NCBI RefSeq assembly: GCF_009828745.1
Contig: NZ_WTSX01000014.1
Coordinates: 1 to 61,977, forward strand
DNA from: Erysipelothrix anatis
Lineage (GTDB): Bacteria > Bacillota_I > Bacilli_A > Erysipelotrichales > Erysipelotrichaceae
Direction: 5' to 3'
DNA length: 61,977 nucleotides
Positions within the stretch are counted from its first letter, which is position 1. Every line of letters starts with the position of its first letter. Below, one piece after another: positions 24,713-33,504 of this stretch. The position numbers were made by a program, and so were the translations under genes. The notes below the pieces were generated by a model. The model was not told the DNA's origin and did not search any database. It saw only the letters and a list, made by a program, of their open reading frames with translations.

Positions 24713-26695
24713 ATGAGAATAGGACTCTTTACAGATACCTATACACCAGATATAAATGGTGTCGTAACATCGATTGTTACATTAAAAGATGCACTTGAAC
24801 GAGAAGGCCATACTGTATTTATAATTACAAACCAGCCATCTATTGTGTCAACAAGTTATGAAAATAATGTTTTAAGATTGCCAGGGGTTGAACTCAAGTT
24901 CTTATATGGTTATGTTCTCAGCAGTCCAATTCATATTCAGGCACAAGCTGTCATTGAAGAAATGGAATTGGATGTCATTCATGTTCACTCGGAATTCGGA
25001 GTAGGGATGTTTGCACGCATTATTGCGCGAAATCTACGTTTACCCCTTGTTTCGACATATCATACAACATATGAGGACTATACCCACTATGTTAACTTGT
25101 TGGGCTTGAAGTCTGTGGATCATTTGTCTCGGATTGCCGTTGCAAAAATGAGTCGTATGTTTACCAAAACAGCACAAATTATTATCGCACCATCAGAGAA
25201 AACTAAAAAAATGCTCTTGGGTTATGACATCAAAAAAGAAATTGCTGTAATTCCAACAGGACTCGACTTGGAACGTTTTGATAAACGTGATGATGAAGCT
25301 GTTAAAGCCATTCGCAGTACGTATGCGCTTCAAGGGATTCCGTTGTTTGTTTACATTGGGCGTCTCGCTAAAGAAAAAAGCATCGATGTTGTTATACGTA
25401 GCTTTAAGGAATTAGTTGTTCGAGAAGGCTGTGATGCTCGTTTAATGATAGTTGGAGCCGGTCCTTCCGATGATGATTTAAAAGAACAAGCTAAAGACTT
25501 AGGAATTCAAGATAACGTTATTTTTGTTGGACGTGTTCCATCAGAAGAGGTTGTCAACTACTATCATGTTGCTGATGCCTTCATTTCTGCATCATTGACG
25601 GAAACACAAGGATTAACCTATATTGAGGCACTTGCGTGTGGTCTGTGTGTCTTTGCGCGGCCGGATCGTCCTTTAGACGGTATTATCGTCGATGACGAAA
25701 CCGGATACCTGTTTGAAGATGCCACAACATTTGCTGATAAAGCAGAAGCGTTTATCAAAGCATCTGAGCAAGAGCATGAGCGAATCCGTACGAATGCACT
25801 TATGAAAGCAAGTACGTTTGATAGTAAACTCTTTGCTGATAATATGCTTGCAGTTTACCGACGTGCAGGCGATATGTACCATGGACGTTATAATGTCGTT
25901 GGAGTCGAAGAACGTAGTGATGGTCAAAGTGAAATTACAATTGAATCTAAAGGAAATACAGAAACACTACTTATTGATGAATTCATTCAAGAACGCCGTG
26001 AAATTAAAGAAGGTGATACATTGTCACGTCTCGAAATAAATGAAATGGAAGATGATCAACAAATATACGAAGCCTACCAAATCGCGCTTCAACGGATTGG
26101 ACTTCGGGATTATACATCCTATGAAATGGCGGATTATCTACGCTCTAAGTTTGATCTAAATGAAACACAGATTGAGATTGTTGTTGATTTGCTCGTTAAA
26201 CGACGCTTTATCGATGATGAACGATATTTCCGTGATAAAATTGATTACCACCGTGAACAAAATCGTGGAAATTATCGAATCTTTGAAGATTTACAGCGCC
26301 GCGGTTTTGCGAGTGATAAAATAACAGAAGCGCTTGAAAGCGAAGACCAAGATCTTTATATAGAACGTGGTATCGAACGTGCAAATGCATATTTGAATAC
26401 CTTAAAAGACGGATCGCAGCGTCAACGTGTTGATAAGGCAAGCCAACATCTGTTGCGTCAAGGTTATGACTACAACGTCATTAAAGAAATTATGAATCGC
26501 ATTGATGATTTCTATGGTGAGGACGAAGAAATAAGTAGTCTGCGTCTTGTTATAGACAAAGCATGGGCACGATACTCAAAACGTTACGATACGGAGCGCG
26601 AAATTAAGAATCATGTTGTGAAACATGCACTATCAAAAGGATATGATTATGACCTTGTATCCCGAGTAATGGAGGAAAGAAATGATGAAAATTAA
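24713..26695 (+). CDS. GT4 glycosyltransferase fused to a full-length RecX
   Basis: The single 660-residue frame joins two proteins that are normally separate. Residues 1 to about 385 form a GT-B, family 4 glycosyltransferase of the diacylglycerol glucosyltransferase type: MRIGLFTDTYTPDINGVVTS, VSTYHTTYEDYTHYV, IPTGLDLERF, YIGRLAKEKS, and the donor-site SLTETQGLTYIEALACG. Residues from about 395 to 660 match RecX, including its N-terminal beta part (EITIESKGNTETLLIDEF) and helical repeats (IALQRIGLRDYTSYEMADYL, RRFIDDERYF, LQRRGFASDKI, DLVSRVMEE). RecX proteins inhibit or modulate RecA filaments. An in-frame ATG at 25874 with AGG 4 nt upstream might also start a separate RecX. The start at 24713 follows AGGAGG. 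It overlaps yhaM by 14 nt. Confidence 0.9.
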   Translation: MRIGLFTDTYTPDINGVVTSIVTLKDALEREGHTVFIITNQPSIVSTSYENNVLRLPGVELKFLYGYVLSSPIHIQAQAVIEEMELDVIHVHSEFGVGMFARIIARNLRLPLVSTYHTTYEDYTHYVNLLGLKSVDHLSRIAVAKMSRMFTKTAQIIIAPSEKTKKMLLGYDIKKEIAVIPTGLDLERFDKRDDEAVKAIRSTYALQGIPLFVYIGRLAKEKSIDVVIRSFKELVVREGCDARLMIVGAGPSDDDLKEQAKDLGIQDNVIFVGRVPSEEVVNYYHVADAFISASLTETQGLTYIEALACGLCVFARPDRPLDGIIVDDETGYLFEDATTFADKAEAFIKASEQEHERIRTNALMKASTFDSKLFADNMLAVYRRAGDMYHGRYNVVGVEERSDGQSEITIESKGNTETLLIDEFIQERREIKEGDTLSRLEINEMEDDQQIYEAYQIALQRIGLRDYTSYEMADYLRSKFDLNETQIEIVVDLLVKRRFIDDERYFRDKIDYHREQNRGNYRIFEDLQRRGFASDKITEALESEDQDLYIERGIERANAYLNTLKDGSQRQRVDKASQHLLRQGYDYNVIKEIMNRIDDFYGEDEEISSLRLVIDKAWARYSKRYDTEREIKNHVVKHALSKGYDYDLVSRVMEERNDEN

Positions 26696-27623
26696 AGAAT
26701 TACAAAATGGACAAAAGTTCGAAGGTCCACTATTAGTAGGACGGTTTGTACGTGGAGTAACCCAAAGTGGTGCGCCATATTTGTCAATTACCTTCCAAGA
26801 TAACTCGGGTGAAATTGAAGGGAAAGTATGGGATTTGAAACCTGAAATTGAAGCAATGGTCCAAGTCGGACTTATTCTAGAAGTTAAAGGTGATGTGAAT
26901 CAATACCGTCAAGCATTACAGATGCGTGTCCATACTCTCGAATTTAAAGATCAAACGCAATATGCGTTGGACGACTACGTGAGTGCAAGTACCTATGACT
27001 TATCATTCTTAAAAACAGAGATTGAAACGTTTGTAGCTGCAATCGAAGATCCGATCATTAAGGAACTTGTGGTTGCAAACCTAGAAGCAGTAGGTGATCA
27101 GTTCTATCAATATCCTGCCGCAACACGTAATCATCATGATTTTGTGGGTGGACTCGCTACACACGTGTATGGGATGGCTAAAGCGGCGAATGCGATTTGC
27201 GACCTTTATCCAATCTATAACCGAGATTTGCTTGTAGCAGGTGTTATCTTGCATGATATGGGTAAAATTGAAGAGTATACAGCACCAATGCTCAGTGAAT
27301 ATTCTGTCGCGGGTCGACTTCTTGGTCATATATCAATCATGCATGCAAATTTTACAGCAATTGCCGAGCGTATTGGTCACGCTGATAAAGAACAAACATT
27401 GATTTTACGTCATATGATTTTGTCACACCATGGTCAAATGGAATACGGTTCACCGGTAATGCCGATGATTAAAGAAGCAGAAATGCTTAATATTATTGAT
27501 AATCTCGATGCGCGAACCAACATGTTTGAAAAATTCTACGATGATCTTCCAGAGGGAGAATTCAGTCCCCGAATGTTCGCACTAGACAATCGCAATTTCT
27601 ATAAAGCAAAAGGGATTAAATAA
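26682..27623 (+). CDS. yhaM: 3'-5' exoribonuclease YhaM
   Basis: YhaM-type exonuclease (313 aa) with an N-terminal OB-fold (about residues 15-95, GPLLVGRFVRGVTQSGAPYL) and an HD phosphohydrolase domain. HD-domain residues are visible in RNHHDFVGGLATH, VILHDMGK and MILSHHGQMEYGSPV, which match YhaM/Cbf1. It would trim RNA, and perhaps DNA, 3' ends. GGAGG at 26671-26675 serves ATG 26682 or the second ATG at 26685; the difference is one residue. It overlaps the end of the glycosyltransferase–RecX gene, so all three functions are co-expressed. Confidence 0.93.
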   Translation: MMKIKELQNGQKFEGPLLVGRFVRGVTQSGAPYLSITFQDNSGEIEGKVWDLKPEIEAMVQVGLILEVKGDVNQYRQALQMRVHTLEFKDQTQYALDDYVSASTYDLSFLKTEIETFVAAIEDPIIKELVVANLEAVGDQFYQYPAATRNHHDFVGGLATHVYGMAKAANAICDLYPIYNRDLLVAGVILHDMGKIEEYTAPMLSEYSVAGRLLGHISIMHANFTAIAERIGHADKEQTLILRHMILSHHGQMEYGSPVMPMIKEAEMLNIIDNLDARTNMFEKFYDDLPEGEFSPRMFALDNRNFYKAKGIK

Positions 27624-27627
27624 TTTC

Positions 27628-27664
27628 AGAACACTTATTGTTAAACGATAAGTGTTCTTTTTTA
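27628..27664 (+). terminator. Terminator of GT-RecX–yhaM operon
   Basis: An 11-bp stem (AGAACACTTAT 27628-27638 with 27648-27658) is followed by TTTTTT. Confidence 0.92.
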
Positions 27665-27764
27665 GGTAATCGACAGAAGATTGTCCTAAACGTGCAAAAG
27701 TTTCGCAAACATGCTTTATGTTTTTAAAGATTTGTATTATGGTTATAGCATAAAGGGAGAGACT

Positions 27765-28565
27765 ATGACTATCATAAATAAAATCAATAGTGCCATTCAA
27801 AATGACACACCCATTTCAGATGAAATTATCACATTGATGTTAACTGAAATTGGATCAGTAGATCCGGTTTTGCGTGATAATACAATCTATTTGGGTTTTT
27901 GTAATTTGTTTGAAACAGAACGCCTTAATCTTGCGCAAAAAAACTTGATCTTGAATAATGTACTCACCGAAAACAAGCTATTTCTAAATATTGATGGGCC
28001 AACCTCGGATAGTGTCTTCGCACGGAGTTTTACATCATTACTTATGGTGATATTATTGGAAGACCATTATAAGAACCCATGGATTGCGTCCAAGGATGAA
28101 AAAGCGTTAGTGATGGATGCTGTACGATATTTTAGAGTCGAAAATGACAATCGGGGCTTTATTGAAGAAAAAGGATGGGCACATGCATTTGCCCATGGTG
28201 CAGATCTAATTGCAAGCGCATCGCGCTCTGTTTACTTTCAAGAAATTGAAGTCGTTCAGTGTTTGGAAGCAACACGCCGCGCATTGGTGGATGTAGGTGG
28301 GTTCCTATATGGAGAAGAGGGACGACTTGCAAAGGCAAGCACAAACATGAGAGTGTACGGAAAATTAAATGATGCCGTATTTGCGGAATGGTTAGGGAAC
28401 AATTCGCGTCATCTTGATGATTTGCAACAGTATGAAGTCTGTTGGAAAAATTATTTACTCGCATTGAACTTTACATTGATGAATGAAAATGTTTTGGGTG
28501 AAAAAACGGAACGTGCAATTAAAATGTCTTTAAATTTATTTTATAAACGATATCGATCATTTTAA
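27765..28565 (+). CDS. DUF2785 domain protein
   Basis: The 266-residue protein carries the DUF2785 hallmark GWAHAFAHGADLI at about residue 138, in an all-helical context. No signal or membrane span. The function of the family is unknown. ATG 27765 has AAGGGAGAG 6 nt upstream; the longer frame from 27711 is rejected. It is followed 75 bp later by a HEAT-like gene in the same direction. Confidence 0.85.
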   Translation: MTIINKINSAIQNDTPISDEIITLMLTEIGSVDPVLRDNTIYLGFCNLFETERLNLAQKNLILNNVLTENKLFLNIDGPTSDSVFARSFTSLLMVILLEDHYKNPWIASKDEKALVMDAVRYFRVENDNRGFIEEKGWAHAFAHGADLIASASRSVYFQEIEVVQCLEATRRALVDVGGFLYGEEGRLAKASTNMRVYGKLNDAVFAEWLGNNSRHLDDLQQYEVCWKNYLLALNFTLMNENVLGEKTERAIKMSLNLFYKRYRSF

Positions 28566-28640
28566 GCGTCTCTTTTCGAGCGCATATGAAATCAGCGAAA
28601 GACATAACTAATCAATTGAAAAAAGTAGGGGTACTACGCA

Positions 28641-29399
28641 ATGATTGATGCTATTTTAGCTACCAATGATTATTCTAAAATTACCAGATTTTTACTTGCA
28701 AATTCTAACCTACCGGGAAGAATGGCAAATTTAACACTCGCCAATCAAGTTGCCGACTATTATATGAATAACGACTATAATTTTGCTTACTTGAGTGCAC
28801 TGACATTGAATCACAAGGATGCTAATGCACCAGAGGTTTTTGTTGTAATGTGCAAATTAATTACATTGGGGAGTATTTTTGAAAGACTGAGCAGCGATGA
28901 AAAAATTGTAGTCTTGAACGTGTTGTCAGAGTCTGCAAACGGTTCATGGCGTATTAAAGAAGCGGTGGCCATGGCATTTCAGAGGATAGGAATGTGCAAT
29001 GAGGCACTGCTTATAGATACATTCAATGCATATTTGAAGACAGGTACTTTTTCACAGAAAAGAGCGGTCGTCGCGACGTTGGCTGATTATCAATTGTTAG
29101 AAAGCCAAGTATTGTGTGACTATTCATTGGTCGTTTCGAATTGTCTATTAGCGGAAATATGCACATTAGAACCAAGTCTTTATAAAGATGAGGACTTCAA
29201 AGTTTTAGAAAAAGGCCTTGCGTATGCAATCAGTGTCTTTGTAGCAGTAAATCCTAAACAGGGTTTTGAGTTATTATCGAAGTATGCTCAAAGTGATAAT
29301 AAAGTTATCAAGAAAATTATCAAATCGAACTTGGGGAAAAAAAGACTAGTGTCAAAGTATCCTGAGGAAACGGAATCAGTAATGAAATTGCTGGGTTAA
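28641..29399 (+). CDS. HEAT-repeat-like helical protein
   Basis: The 252-residue product appears to consist of paired amphipathic helices resembling HEAT or armadillo repeats, for example SDEKIVVLNVLSESANGSWRIKEAVAMAFQRIG and a final IKKIIKSNLGKKRLVSKYPEE. The latter resembles the end of DNA-alkylation-repair-like HEAT proteins. There are no catalytic motifs. GTAGGGG precedes the ATG. Unknown function; probably a protein-interaction scaffold. The 283 bp after it hold only the rpsP promoter and no gene that I can support. Confidence 0.55.
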   Translation: MIDAILATNDYSKITRFLLANSNLPGRMANLTLANQVADYYMNNDYNFAYLSALTLNHKDANAPEVFVVMCKLITLGSIFERLSSDEKIVVLNVLSESANGSWRIKEAVAMAFQRIGMCNEALLIDTFNAYLKTGTFSQKRAVVATLADYQLLESQVLCDYSLVVSNCLLAEICTLEPSLYKDEDFKVLEKGLAYAISVFVAVNPKQGFELLSKYAQSDNKVIKKIIKSNLGKKRLVSKYPEETESVMKLLG

Positions 29400-29620
29400 A
29401 CTGCATGGGACTAACGAAATGATCCTAGGACGACAAGCTTGGCTCAAGAAGCCTTCGTAAGTAACGAATGGATTCATTACGTTTGTATATTGCCTTCAAT
29501 TCTATCGTCTGGAACAGTTGATACTAAATATTTAGAAGCAACGAAACTTATGGGGAGTTATTAAATCAAATTAGATTAAATAGACGTGTCACATTTTTTC
29601 AAACTGTTAAGTAAAAAGAC

Positions 29621-29649
29621 TTGACACCTCTAATGGCGAATGCTATACT
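29621..29649 (+). promoter_or_regulatory. Consensus promoter of the rpsP operon
   Basis: TTGACA at 29621-29626 and TATACT at 29644-29649 have exact 17-bp spacing. Transcription starts about 27 bp before the rpsP start. Confidence 0.92.
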
Positions 29650-29682
29650 CATAAAGTAAATTACATTTAGGAGGCTTTTATA

Positions 29683-29955
29683 ATGGCAGTTAAATTACGT
29701 TTAAGAAGAATGGGATCAAAACAAAAACCTTTCTACCGTATCGTTGCAGCTGATTCACGTGCACCACGTGATGGACGTTTCATCGAAATCGTAGGATACT
29801 ATGACCCAACACAATCACCAGCAGAAGTTAAAGTTGACGAAGCTTTAGCAATGAAATGGTTATCAGTCGGTGCTCAACCTTCAGATACAGTTCGTAGCAT
29901 TCTTTCAAAAGAAGGTATCATGACTCGTTTTCATGAATCAAAATTAGCGAAATAA
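29683..29955 (+). CDS. rpsP: Ribosomal protein S16
   Basis: The 90-residue protein has the S16 signature [41 protein letters not shown] lies before the ATG. It leads the usual rpsP–khpA–rimM–trmD operon. No ffh/ylxM or rplS is seen around it. Confidence 0.98.
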   Translation: MAVKLRLRRMGSKQKPFYRIVAADSRAPRDGRFIEIVGYYDPTQSPAEVKVDEALAMKWLSVGAQPSDTVRSILSKEGIMTRFHESKLAK

Positions 29956-29957
29956 TT

Positions 29958-30206
29958 ATGAGACCGGTTGAAGATATTCTATATGATTTAGTGTTGCCAT
30001 TAGTGGAAGACGAAAAGAGTTTGAGTGTCAAAAGGTTACCGAGTTTGGATGAGAATGAGATTATTCTTGCAATTTATGCTGAAAGTTCAGATATTGCACG
30101 TTTAATCGGCCGTCAAGGCGTCATGGCCCATGCAATTCGACAAACAATGTCAATTGGTTCACGCGTCCTTGATCAAAGAATTTCAATTAAATTTGAATCA
30201 TATTAG
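29958..30206 (+). CDS. khpA: KH-domain RNA-binding protein KhpA
   Basis: The 82-residue KH-domain protein has the GxxG loop in ARLIGRQGVMAHAIRQ. KhpA with KhpB (EloR/Jag) binds RNA and affects cell elongation in several Gram-positives. It starts 2 nt after the rpsP stop with no strong SD, so translation is likely coupled. A strong hairpin starts at its stop codon. Confidence 0.93.
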   Translation: MRPVEDILYDLVLPLVEDEKSLSVKRLPSLDENEIILAIYAESSDIARLIGRQGVMAHAIRQTMSIGSRVLDQRISIKFESY

Positions 30207-30233
30207 GGATGTACTTAAGTACATCCCTTTTTT
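30205..30233 (+). terminator. Intra-operon terminator/attenuator before rimM
   Basis: A perfect 24-bp palindrome (30205-30228; arms AGGGATGTACTT/AAGTACATCCCT) is followed by TTTTTT and, at once, the rimM SD GGAGG. It should terminate a fraction of transcripts after khpA. Confidence 0.8.
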
Positions 30234-30243
30234 GGAGGTAAAT

Positions 30244-30741
30244 ATGTCATTAATAAGTATTGGTATTGTCCAAAAGCCACACGGAGTCCGTGGAGAATTA
30301 AAAATTTTTCCTAAAACTGACTTTATTAAAGAACGATTTAAAAAAGGACAAGTCGTTCAATTTCAATTAAACGGTAAAACAACAGAGCTTGTGATTGAAA
30401 CAATGCGCATGCATAAAGGATCAGTTCTCATTAAATTTGAAGGACTTAATTCCTTGAATGATGTTGAATTTTTTCACAAAGGCGAACTCTTTGTACCGCG
30501 TGATGAAATGCATGAATTGCCCGAAGATGAATACTATTTTGTCGACTTAGTAGGGTGTGGTGTGTATCGCGATAATGAACACATCGGCACTGTTACTGAA
30601 ATTGTTGAAACTCCTGCGCACCCAGTCATGCGTATTGAAGGGGAAGAGCGCGATATTTTAGTTCCGTTTGTAGAACGTTTTATTGCTTCAGTTGATATTA
30701 GTGAAAAACGCATTGATATCAATTGGATGGAGGGATTGTAA
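30244..30741 (+). CDS. rimM: Ribosome maturation factor RimM
   Basis: RimM (165 aa) assists 16S processing and 30S head assembly by binding S19. It has the N-terminal IGIVQKPHGVRGELKI motif and the PRC-barrel half with YYFVDLVGCGVY, ETPAHPVMRIEG and ILVPFVERFI. ATG 30244 follows GGAGG; the longer frame runs back through khpA and is not used. The stop overlaps the trmD start by one base. Confidence 0.95.
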   Translation: MSLISIGIVQKPHGVRGELKIFPKTDFIKERFKKGQVVQFQLNGKTTELVIETMRMHKGSVLIKFEGLNSLNDVEFFHKGELFVPRDEMHELPEDEYYFVDLVGCGVYRDNEHIGTVTEIVETPAHPVMRIEGEERDILVPFVERFIASVDISEKRIDINWMEGL

Positions 30742-31469
30742 TGAAGATTAGTGTTATTACGCTTTTTCCAGATATGTTTACTGGTTTCAAAACATCATCA
30801 ATTATCAATAAAGCGATTCTAAAAGGAATCGTCGAGTATGAAGTTGTCGATATGCGTTCATTTACAGAAGACCGTCACAATCGGGTCGATGATTATCCCT
30901 ATGGTGGTGGTGCTGGTCTTGTTTTAATGTGCCAACCTGTTATCGATGCAATTAAAGCAACACGCACAGAAAAATCATTAGTAATTATGATGACGCCACA
31001 AGGTAAGACGTTGAAACAATCCTTAGCGTATGATTTAAGCAAACATGAGCATCTTGTACTTGTTTGTGGCCACTATGAAGGTTTTGATGAACGGATTCGA
31101 ATGTATGTGGATATGGAAATGTCGATTGGTGATTATGTATTAACGGGTGGAGAAGCCGCTGCAATGGTAATCTCAGATGCCGTTATTCGCCTCGTTGACG
31201 GCGTTATCACACAAGAGTCTCATGAAGATGACTCCTTCAGTGATGGATTGCTAGAATATCCACATTACACCCGTCCTCGTGTCTATGATGGCCATGAAGT
31301 ACCGGATGTACTTGTTAGTGGGCACCATGAGAATATCAAACGATTCCGTCTCAAAGAGTCTTTACGAAAAACACAACGTGTTCGTCCTGATTTATTAGAA
31401 AATCGTGAATTTTCAAAGTTAGAACAAACATTGATGGAAGAAATTGCACAAGAAAATCAGGGGGAGTAA
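30741..31469 (+). CDS. trmD: tRNA (guanine37-N1)-methyltransferase
   Basis: TrmD methylates G37 next to the anticodon, using the SPOUT trefoil knot. The 242-residue product has ITLFPDMFTGF, DYPYGGGAGLVL, CGHYEGFDERI and SIGDYVLTGGEAAA, the knot and SAM-binding motifs. ATG 30741 has GGAGGG upstream. Operon with rimM; terminator follows. Confidence 0.97.
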   Translation: MKISVITLFPDMFTGFKTSSIINKAILKGIVEYEVVDMRSFTEDRHNRVDDYPYGGGAGLVLMCQPVIDAIKATRTEKSLVIMMTPQGKTLKQSLAYDLSKHEHLVLVCGHYEGFDERIRMYVDMEMSIGDYVLTGGEAAAMVISDAVIRLVDGVITQESHEDDSFSDGLLEYPHYTRPRVYDGHEVPDVLVSGHHENIKRFRLKESLRKTQRVRPDLLENREFSKLEQTLMEEIAQENQGE

Positions 31470-31488
31470 ACAATCGTTTACTCTTTTT
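31464..31488 (+). terminator. Terminator of the rpsP operon
   Basis: GAGTAAA (31464-31470) pairs with TTTACTC (31477-31483), followed by TTTTT. The stem includes the trmD stop codon. Confidence 0.85.
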
Positions 31489-31497
31489 GTTAATTCG

Positions 31498-31526
31498 TTG
31501 ACACACATGAAGTGAAAAGCGATAAT
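31498..31526 (+). promoter_or_regulatory. Promoter of coaB–coaC–coaX–panT operon
   Basis: TTGACA at 31498-31503 and GATAAT at 31521-31526 have 17-bp spacing, directly after the trmD terminator. Confidence 0.8.
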
Positions 31527-31550
31527 TAACCATACGAAAGAGGTGACAGG

Positions 31551-32240
31551 ATGAAACGAATTCTAATAACTGCTGGAGCAACATCGGAGCCCATTGATGC
31601 AGTACGATCAATCACAAATAATGCGACAGGTAAATTAGGGAGTTATATTGCCGATTTTGCTGTGACGCAAGGGATTGAAGTTCATTATGTTTCAGGAGCC
31701 AATGCGTGCCAACCCTCTCAACCAGTCAAGCATTACGTGACGACAGGTGTTGATTCAGTATTGGGAGTGTTAGATCAGTTGATGTCGCGCTATCACTATG
31801 ATGCTATTATTCATTCGATGGCAATTAGTGATTATCGTGTTGCGGCAACAGCTCAGTATCAAGGAAGTAATCTAACTGAAATTGTTGCTAAAGATGCCCA
31901 TCAAAAGCTTCCGTCATCCAATGATCACCTTGCCATTTTGCTCGAACCATCACCCAAGGTAATTGGTTATATTAAGAAAAAACAGCCAGAGACCCATCTC
32001 GTAGGATTTAAACTATTAAGTCAGGTGTCAGTTGATACATTAGTTCGCGTTGCCCAAAACTTAATGATCAAAAATGATTGTAGTTTTGTGGTTGCAAACG
32101 ATGCAACAGATATTTCAGGGGACCTGCATCGCGGCTACATTGTAGACGAAAAAGGAATTATGAAACAGTACGAAACAAAAGAAACCCTAGCACAAGGGAT
32201 TCTCCAGGAGGTTCAAAATTTATGGATAAAAAAACAGTGA
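31551..32240 (+). CDS. coaB: Phosphopantothenate–cysteine ligase (stand-alone CoaB)
   Basis: CoaB joins cysteine to 4'-phosphopantothenate using CTP. The 229-residue protein is the separate-gene form known in streptococci and enterococci, rather than the fused CoaBC. It shows ITAGATSEPIDAVRSITNNATGKLG, HSMAISDYRV, a Lys-rich EPSPKVIGYIKKK segment, and FVVANDAT. GAGGTGACAGG precedes the ATG. It overlaps coaC by 19 nt. Confidence 0.93.
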   Translation: MKRILITAGATSEPIDAVRSITNNATGKLGSYIADFAVTQGIEVHYVSGANACQPSQPVKHYVTTGVDSVLGVLDQLMSRYHYDAIIHSMAISDYRVAATAQYQGSNLTEIVAKDAHQKLPSSNDHLAILLEPSPKVIGYIKKKQPETHLVGFKLLSQVSVDTLVRVAQNLMIKNDCSFVVANDATDISGDLHRGYIVDEKGIMKQYETKETLAQGILQEVQNLWIKKQ

Positions 32241-32767
32241 TTTTAGGTGTCAGTGGAAGTATTGCGGCATACAAAGCAGCAGATATTGTAAATCGTTTAA
32301 ACAATAGTAATGTTGATGTTCATGTCATGATGACACAGGCAGCCCAAGCTTTTATAACGCCGTTAACATTGCAGACACTATCGAAAAATCCAGTTCACTT
32401 TAATGTACTGGAAGAAAAAATTGCGACCGAAATTGCTCACATAGATATTACCAAAAAAGCGGATTTATTGATTATTGCACCAGCCACCGCCAATATAATT
32501 GGAAAATTAGCAAACGGTGTCGCTGATGATATGCTTAGCACTTCTGTTTTAGCACTTGATACCAAGGTGAAGAAAATAATAGCGCCGGCCATGAATCAAA
32601 ATATGTACGGAAACCCCGTTGTTCAAAAAAACTTGCAACAACTTAAAGCGTTAGGATGGCTTGAAATTGATCCACGAACATCTTTATTGGCGTGTGGTGA
32701 TGTGGGTAAAGGTGCGTTAGCAGATGTAGATGTGATTGTGCAAACAGTCCTCGAGAATTTACAATGA
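32222..32767 (+). CDS. coaC: Phosphopantothenoylcysteine decarboxylase (stand-alone CoaC)
   Basis: This is an FMN-dependent decarboxylase that yields 4'-phosphopantetheine. The 181-residue protein has GVSGSIAAYKAADI, the active-site His in HIDITKKADL, the substrate-clamp PAMNQNMYGNP, and the catalytic Cys in LACGDVGKG. CAGGAGG precedes the ATG within the end of coaB. The stop overlaps the coaX start (ATGA). Confidence 0.94.
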   Translation: MDKKTVILGVSGSIAAYKAADIVNRLNNSNVDVHVMMTQAAQAFITPLTLQTLSKNPVHFNVLEEKIATEIAHIDITKKADLLIIAPATANIIGKLANGVADDMLSTSVLALDTKVKKIIAPAMNQNMYGNPVVQKNLQQLKALGWLEIDPRTSLLACGDVGKGALADVDVIVQTVLENLQ

Positions 32768-33504
32768 TGAATCGTCTTGTCATTAGTATTGGTAATACCC
32801 ATACCCGATGGGGATTTATGCATAATGGAATCCTAAAACAATTTAAAATTGCGAACTTAGAGACGGTCGAAACAGTGAATCGAGCGATTACGGATTCAAC
32901 TACGAATTTTTTGACTCGATTTGACACAATCAAAATAGCATCAGTAGTTCCCTCACGCACAGACCACCAAATTCATTTGTTGGAAATGTTTTATCTAAGT
33001 GCAGTTGAACAGGTTAGACTTAATGATTTACAAAAGGTCGATTTCACCGCGTATGAAGGTCTTGGGATTGATCGAGCTCTCATTGTTCATGAGGTTTATC
33101 GGACAACTGAAGATGCAGCAATGGTCATCGATTTTGGTACAGCGATGACTGTCAACGTTGTTGATAAAACAGGAGTCTTTGTTGGCGGAACCATAGTTCC
33201 TGGACATCAAGCGATGCTCGATGCTATGCATATTAGTACAGCGGCATTACCGGAATTGCTTCCGGAATGTACACCCCATGATTGGCTTGGTGATACGACA
33301 CAGTCAGCGATGCAATCAGGAACTGCTTTTATGATTGCTAGTTATGTAAATTCACTCATTACGACAATGGCTACACGCTTCATGCCGTTAAACGTAGTTG
33401 CAACGGGTGGTGGTTATAAATCTATACATTCGTTAGTGACTGCGAATATTGAAGTTATTGATGATTTAATTCTAAGGAGTTTATTGAATTATGATGCAGA
33501 ATAA
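32764..33504 (+). CDS. coaX: Type III pantothenate kinase
   Basis: CoaX phosphorylates pantothenate, the first CoA step. The 246-residue actin-fold kinase shows VISIGNTHTRWG (phosphate loop 1), GLGIDRALIVHE, VIDFGTAMTVNVVD and GGTIVPGHQAM. Type III enzymes are typically not inhibited by CoA. It overlaps coaC by 4 nt and panT by 14 nt. Confidence 0.94.
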   Translation: MMNRLVISIGNTHTRWGFMHNGILKQFKIANLETVETVNRAITDSTTNFLTRFDTIKIASVVPSRTDHQIHLLEMFYLSAVEQVRLNDLQKVDFTAYEGLGIDRALIVHEVYRTTEDAAMVIDFGTAMTVNVVDKTGVFVGGTIVPGHQAMLDAMHISTAALPELLPECTPHDWLGDTTQSAMQSGTAFMIASYVNSLITTMATRFMPLNVVATGGGYKSIHSLVTANIEVIDDLILRSLLNYDAE

